DNA of 8,288 bases, from NCBI GenBank assembly GCA_018819005.1, contig JAHJQU010000487.1, positions 1-8,288 of the forward strand, written 5' to 3'. The stretch is from Pseudomonadota bacterium (lineage in GTDB: Bacteria > Desulfobacterota > Desulfobacteria > Desulfobacterales > RPRI01). This document shows positions 6,635 through 8,288 of the stretch, in pieces (positions within the stretch are counted from its first letter, which is position 1; each line of letters opens with the position of its first letter). The position numbers and the translations under genes are program-made. Below the pieces are notes generated by a model. It searched no databases. It had not been told where the DNA came from and worked only from the letters and a program-made list of their open reading frames with translations.

Positions 6635-7705
6635 TTATTCAAAGATATATGACATTACCTGTTCGGCGGTCTCTTTATCCCTCTTGTCGCCGGCCATCAA
6701 CTCAAGATATACTTGTACAGGGGAGGCCCACCAGAAGTCTCTATCATTCCTTGAGTCAAAAAAAACTGTTTTATCGTCCGTTTCGATCAGTTCGAGGTTC
6801 GGAAACCGATCCGTTTGACTTCCCGGCAATAGCTTAAGCAGCTTCTCAAGGCAAGGACAATAGACGGATAACATATCCCCTCGCTGCATCACGGCGTATT
6901 TCTCAACCGATGATAGCCCTGAAGCTGCAAGAGGCGTATCAAGTTGCTGTGATAAATTCATCAGCAATTCCAGCAATGGTCCACGATCCTCCAAAACCTT
7001 AAGGCGGAGTCGTTCTTTGATGTTCGGCGGGGTGTAGTTTTTAACCAGTTTTTCCAACAGCTTGTCAGGTTGCAGCAGACAAATAGTATCTTTGCGCGTA
7101 ATGATCAGATCCTCTTCCAGCGTTTTCAAAGCCTTAGACACAGTCGATAAGCTCATGGGTTTCTTATTCCAACTATTCACCAGCAGGTTGCGTCTATTGA
7201 TCTCTAAGCAGATCTCCTGAACAGTGTCGTAACCGGAACGGACAAAGAAAACCCTCCCGACCATTGAACTGTTCTTGCGATAGATATTCTTGATCGGAGC
7301 CGAGGAAGAAAATCGATTTTTCCCGCCGCTGCGAAATACTGCAAATATGCCCGGAACTACTACAACACCATTGCCGCACATGTCTATGCCGCTGATACCT
7401 TCCCTCTCCAGCTCTTCCAATTGACGTTCATTGAGAAAAGGGAGAAACAACAGGGGGCTGTATCCCTTCCGGAGCCGCGAAATTTTCAGCAGGTTCAACC
7501 CATCCTGAAACGCCTTGGGCGTCGAAAGGGGTTTACATTCAACGGCAAATTTCACTTTGCCTTTGCGCCATGATGCTTCCACAAGCGCATCGAGCCGACG
7601 ATTTCCATTAATCTCTAATTGGCCTTCCAGAAAGCGAAAAGAGAGAGGTGAAAGAGCAATCTTACCTCTTATCAACTGGGAAAGCATTTCTTTTTTTGTA
7701 GGCAT
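6635..7705 (-). CDS. AbiEi-like antitoxin/regulator with possible PD-(D/E)XK-like N-terminal domain
   Basis: The 356-residue protein is the expected antitoxin partner of the downstream nucleotidyltransferase. The N-terminal part (about 30-130) has the pattern RLDALVE (D39) followed by FAVECK (E56, K58), a spacing like the D-ExK core of the PD-(D/E)XK nuclease fold, then PLLFLPFL, GIDMCGNGVVVVPG and a GGKNRF segment. A winged-helix DNA-binding region follows at about 160-210 (LSTVSKALKTLEEDLIITR). The C-terminal domain (about 258-356, with SPVQVYLELMAGDKRDKETAE) resembles AbiEi-family antitoxins. It probably neutralises the toxin and represses the operon; nuclease activity is conjecture. The chosen start is ATG at 7703-7705, with GGAGG eleven bases upstream; ATG at 7721-7723 is an alternative with AGGA only three bases away. 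Inverted repeats overlap the start and the promoter. Confidence 0.8.
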   Translation of the reverse strand: MPTKKEMLSQLIRGKIALSPLSFRFLEGQLEINGNRRLDALVEASWRKGKVKFAVECKPLSTPKAFQDGLNLLKISRLRKGYSPLLFLPFLNERQLEELEREGISGIDMCGNGVVVVPGIFAVFRSGGKNRFSSSAPIKNIYRKNSSMVGRVFFVRSGYDTVQEICLEINRRNLLVNSWNKKPMSLSTVSKALKTLEEDLIITRKDTICLLQPDKLLEKLVKNYTPPNIKERLRLKVLEDRGPLLELLMNLSQQLDTPLAASGLSSVEKYAVMQRGDMLSVYCPCLEKLLKLLPGSQTDRFPNLELIETDDKTVFFDSRNDRDFWWASPVQVYLELMAGDKRDKETAEQVMSYIFE

Positions 7706-7765
7706 TTTCCTGAATTCCTCCATTTTCCTAAACAGGAATATGGCATTATTCAGGAAAATATGCAA
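7704..7765 (-). promoter_or_regulatory. Promoter and operator region of the toxin-antitoxin operon
   Basis: A perfect 12-base inverted repeat, ATTTTCCTGAAT at 7704-7715 and ATTCAGGAAAAT at 7748-7759, brackets a second one, TTCCT and AGGAA separated by AAAC (7724-7737). On the minus strand a possible promoter is TTGCAT (7760-7765), then 17 bases, then CATATT (7737-7742), so the repeats overlap the promoter, the ribosome site and the start codon. This is the layout of an autoregulated antitoxin operon, with the AbiEi-like winged helix as the likely binder. The promoter boxes are moderate matches only (about 3/6 and 4/6); the repeats are exact and do not depend on that reading. Confidence 0.55.
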
Positions 7766-7836
7766 GCTTTATCTCTTTATTCAAAATACCAAAAAAATGT
7801 CCTCCTAAATCACTCTTTTCCTATTCAGCTAAAGTA

Positions 7837-7887
7837 GGCTTTTTAATAAACAAAAAAGCCCGACCCTTATTTAAAAGCCCGAGCTTT
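7837..7887 (-). terminator. Possible terminator downstream of the BamE-like gene
   Basis: Two hairpin-capable stretches lie side by side. One has AAAGC (7874-7878) and GCTTT (7883-7887) with a four-base loop; the other has an 8-base stem, GGCTTTTT (7837-7844) and AAAAAGCC (7853-7860). A nine-base word, AAAGCCCGA, occurs twice (7855-7863 and 7874-7882). On the minus strand they give GC-rich words followed by T-runs, as in intrinsic terminators, about 90 bases after the BamE-like gene's stop. The stems are short and the T-runs are partly in the stem, so support is moderate. Confidence 0.35.
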
Positions 7888-7978
7888 GATTGTTTGGTTC
7901 CCCCCTTACGGATGAAGTTAGACAATTGTCTTAATGTGACAATATTTCTGGCTTCTATCTCTTGAGTAGTCACAATTA
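7888..7978. other. Intergenic region with a 12-bp palindrome
   Basis: Together with 7706-7887 this forms a gap of about 270 bases without a gene. It is AT-rich and holds a perfect palindrome, AGACAATTGTCT, at 7920-7931, followed by a further GACAAT half-word at 7938-7943. No open frame with a ribosome site is seen on either strand. The palindrome could be a regulator binding site, but nothing ties it to a particular gene. Confidence 0.4.
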
Positions 7979-8288
7979 TTATTTATTGGTTTTAATCTTC
8001 GATCTGATGCCGCCTTCAGAATCTACGTTTGACCTTGTAAATCCGGGGTAGCTTGCGGGTTCTATTCTTTCAATTTTAAAGACTTTGTCATCTTTGAAAT
8101 ATACATTTACCTTGTGCAGGCGTGCGTACCAGTAGTGCCAGATGTCGCTCGTCAGAAGGGGTGTCTTGTGAGTGGGTGGATATCCGTATGCCATGAGAAC
8201 CGCTTTTTTGCTCATTCCCAGAGTTATAATGCCTTTCTTTATATTTTCCCGATCGGCTTCAGTTGCCTGGTAGTAATCACCGACTCCG
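7979..8288 (-). CDS. BamE/SmpA-like protein, C-terminal part (start outside the window)
   Basis: The frame is open to the right edge and gives about 103 residues. An internal ATG at 8213-8215 is not taken as the start, because the frame continues without a stop upstream of it and reads GVGDYYQATEADRENIKKG, then IITLGMSKKAVLMAYGYP. The segment GMSKKAVLMAYGYPPTHKT, then DIWHYWYARLHKVNVYFKDDKVFKIE, resembles the SmpA/OmlA/BamE fold: a short helix ending in a GYP turn, then strands that finish in a K-V-x-x-I-E pattern. Members of that fold are usually outer-membrane-associated lipoproteins, but the signal sequence would lie outside the window, so location is inferred. The C-terminal tail (YPGFTRSNVDSEGGIRSK) is duplicated as a decayed fragment at 5166-5243. 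Exact function unknown; it may be a distinct family sharing only the fold. Confidence 0.8.
   Translation of the reverse strand, partial: GVGDYYQATEADRENIKKGIITLGMSKKAVLMAYGYPPTHKTPLLTSDIWHYWYARLHKVNVYFKDDKVFKIERIEPASYPGFTRSNVDSEGGIRSKIKTNK

Noticed and set aside
5750..7705. Phage or transposon origin with an integrase or transposase
   Set aside because: No catalytic pattern of a recombinase or transposase is visible in any frame; mobility is inferred only from the flanking gene-end copies.
7706..7765. A 20-residue upstream extension of the AbiEi-like protein to a TTG at 7763-7765
   Set aside because: That stretch carries the inverted repeats and likely promoter, and the ATG at 7703-7705 has a GGAGG upstream.
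7855..7882. Two copies of AAAGCCCGA as the start of a CRISPR array
   Set aside because: Only two nine-base copies separated by ten bases, no regular spacers and no cas genes; better read as terminator-like hairpins.
8213..8215. ATG as the start of the BamE-like gene
   Set aside because: The frame continues upstream to the window edge without a stop and the family-like segment GMSKKAVL spans this Met, so it is internal.

Overview
The window reads as a piece of a mid-GC bacterial chromosome. The B12-type radical SAM enzyme, the stand-alone acyl carrier protein, the BamE-like protein and a hairpin repeat of a kind I associate with Desulfobacterota or Nitrospirota suggest an anaerobic bacterium of those groups. 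This assignment rests on gene character only and is weak. Every gene lies on the minus strand, so transcription runs from high to low coordinates.

Region A (about 1-5162) is a compact biosynthetic operon. In order of transcription it holds an acyl carrier protein (4914-5162), a condensation/wax-ester-synthase-like acyltransferase (3535-4878), an FAD-dependent oxidoreductase (2350-3534), a 126-bp palindromic repeat (2140-2265), a cobalamin-domain radical SAM enzyme (695-2128), and the N-terminal part of an AMP-forming acyl ligase that runs off the left edge (1-698). Several joints are abutting or overlapping, which implies coupled translation. Together the genes look like a small pathway in which an activated acyl or aryl acid is carried on an ACP, changed by radical and flavin chemistry, and transferred or released by the acyltransferase. 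The product cannot be deduced, and the pathway has no ketosynthase in view.

Region B (about 5163-7978) looks like an inserted accessory cassette. It contains an AbiEi-like regulator/antitoxin (6635-7705) with a repeat-rich promoter/operator, an AbiEii-like nucleotidyltransferase toxin (5750-6616), and an orphan DUF2442 protein (5340-5612). The AbiEi-like protein carries a possible PD-(D/E)XK-like N-terminal part in front of a winged helix.

Region C is the C-terminal part of a BamE/SmpA-like protein (7979 to the right edge). A decayed copy of its last 24 or so codons sits at 5166-5243, just upstream of the ACP gene and in the same orientation. The two copies bracket the toxin-antitoxin cassette. 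The layout is what insertion into a gene's 3' end, with displacement of the old end, would leave; collapse of tandem paralogues would also explain it. This bracketed cassette and the ACP/radical SAM operon are the two most noteworthy things in the window. I see no rRNA, tRNA, CRISPR array, integrase or transposase gene.
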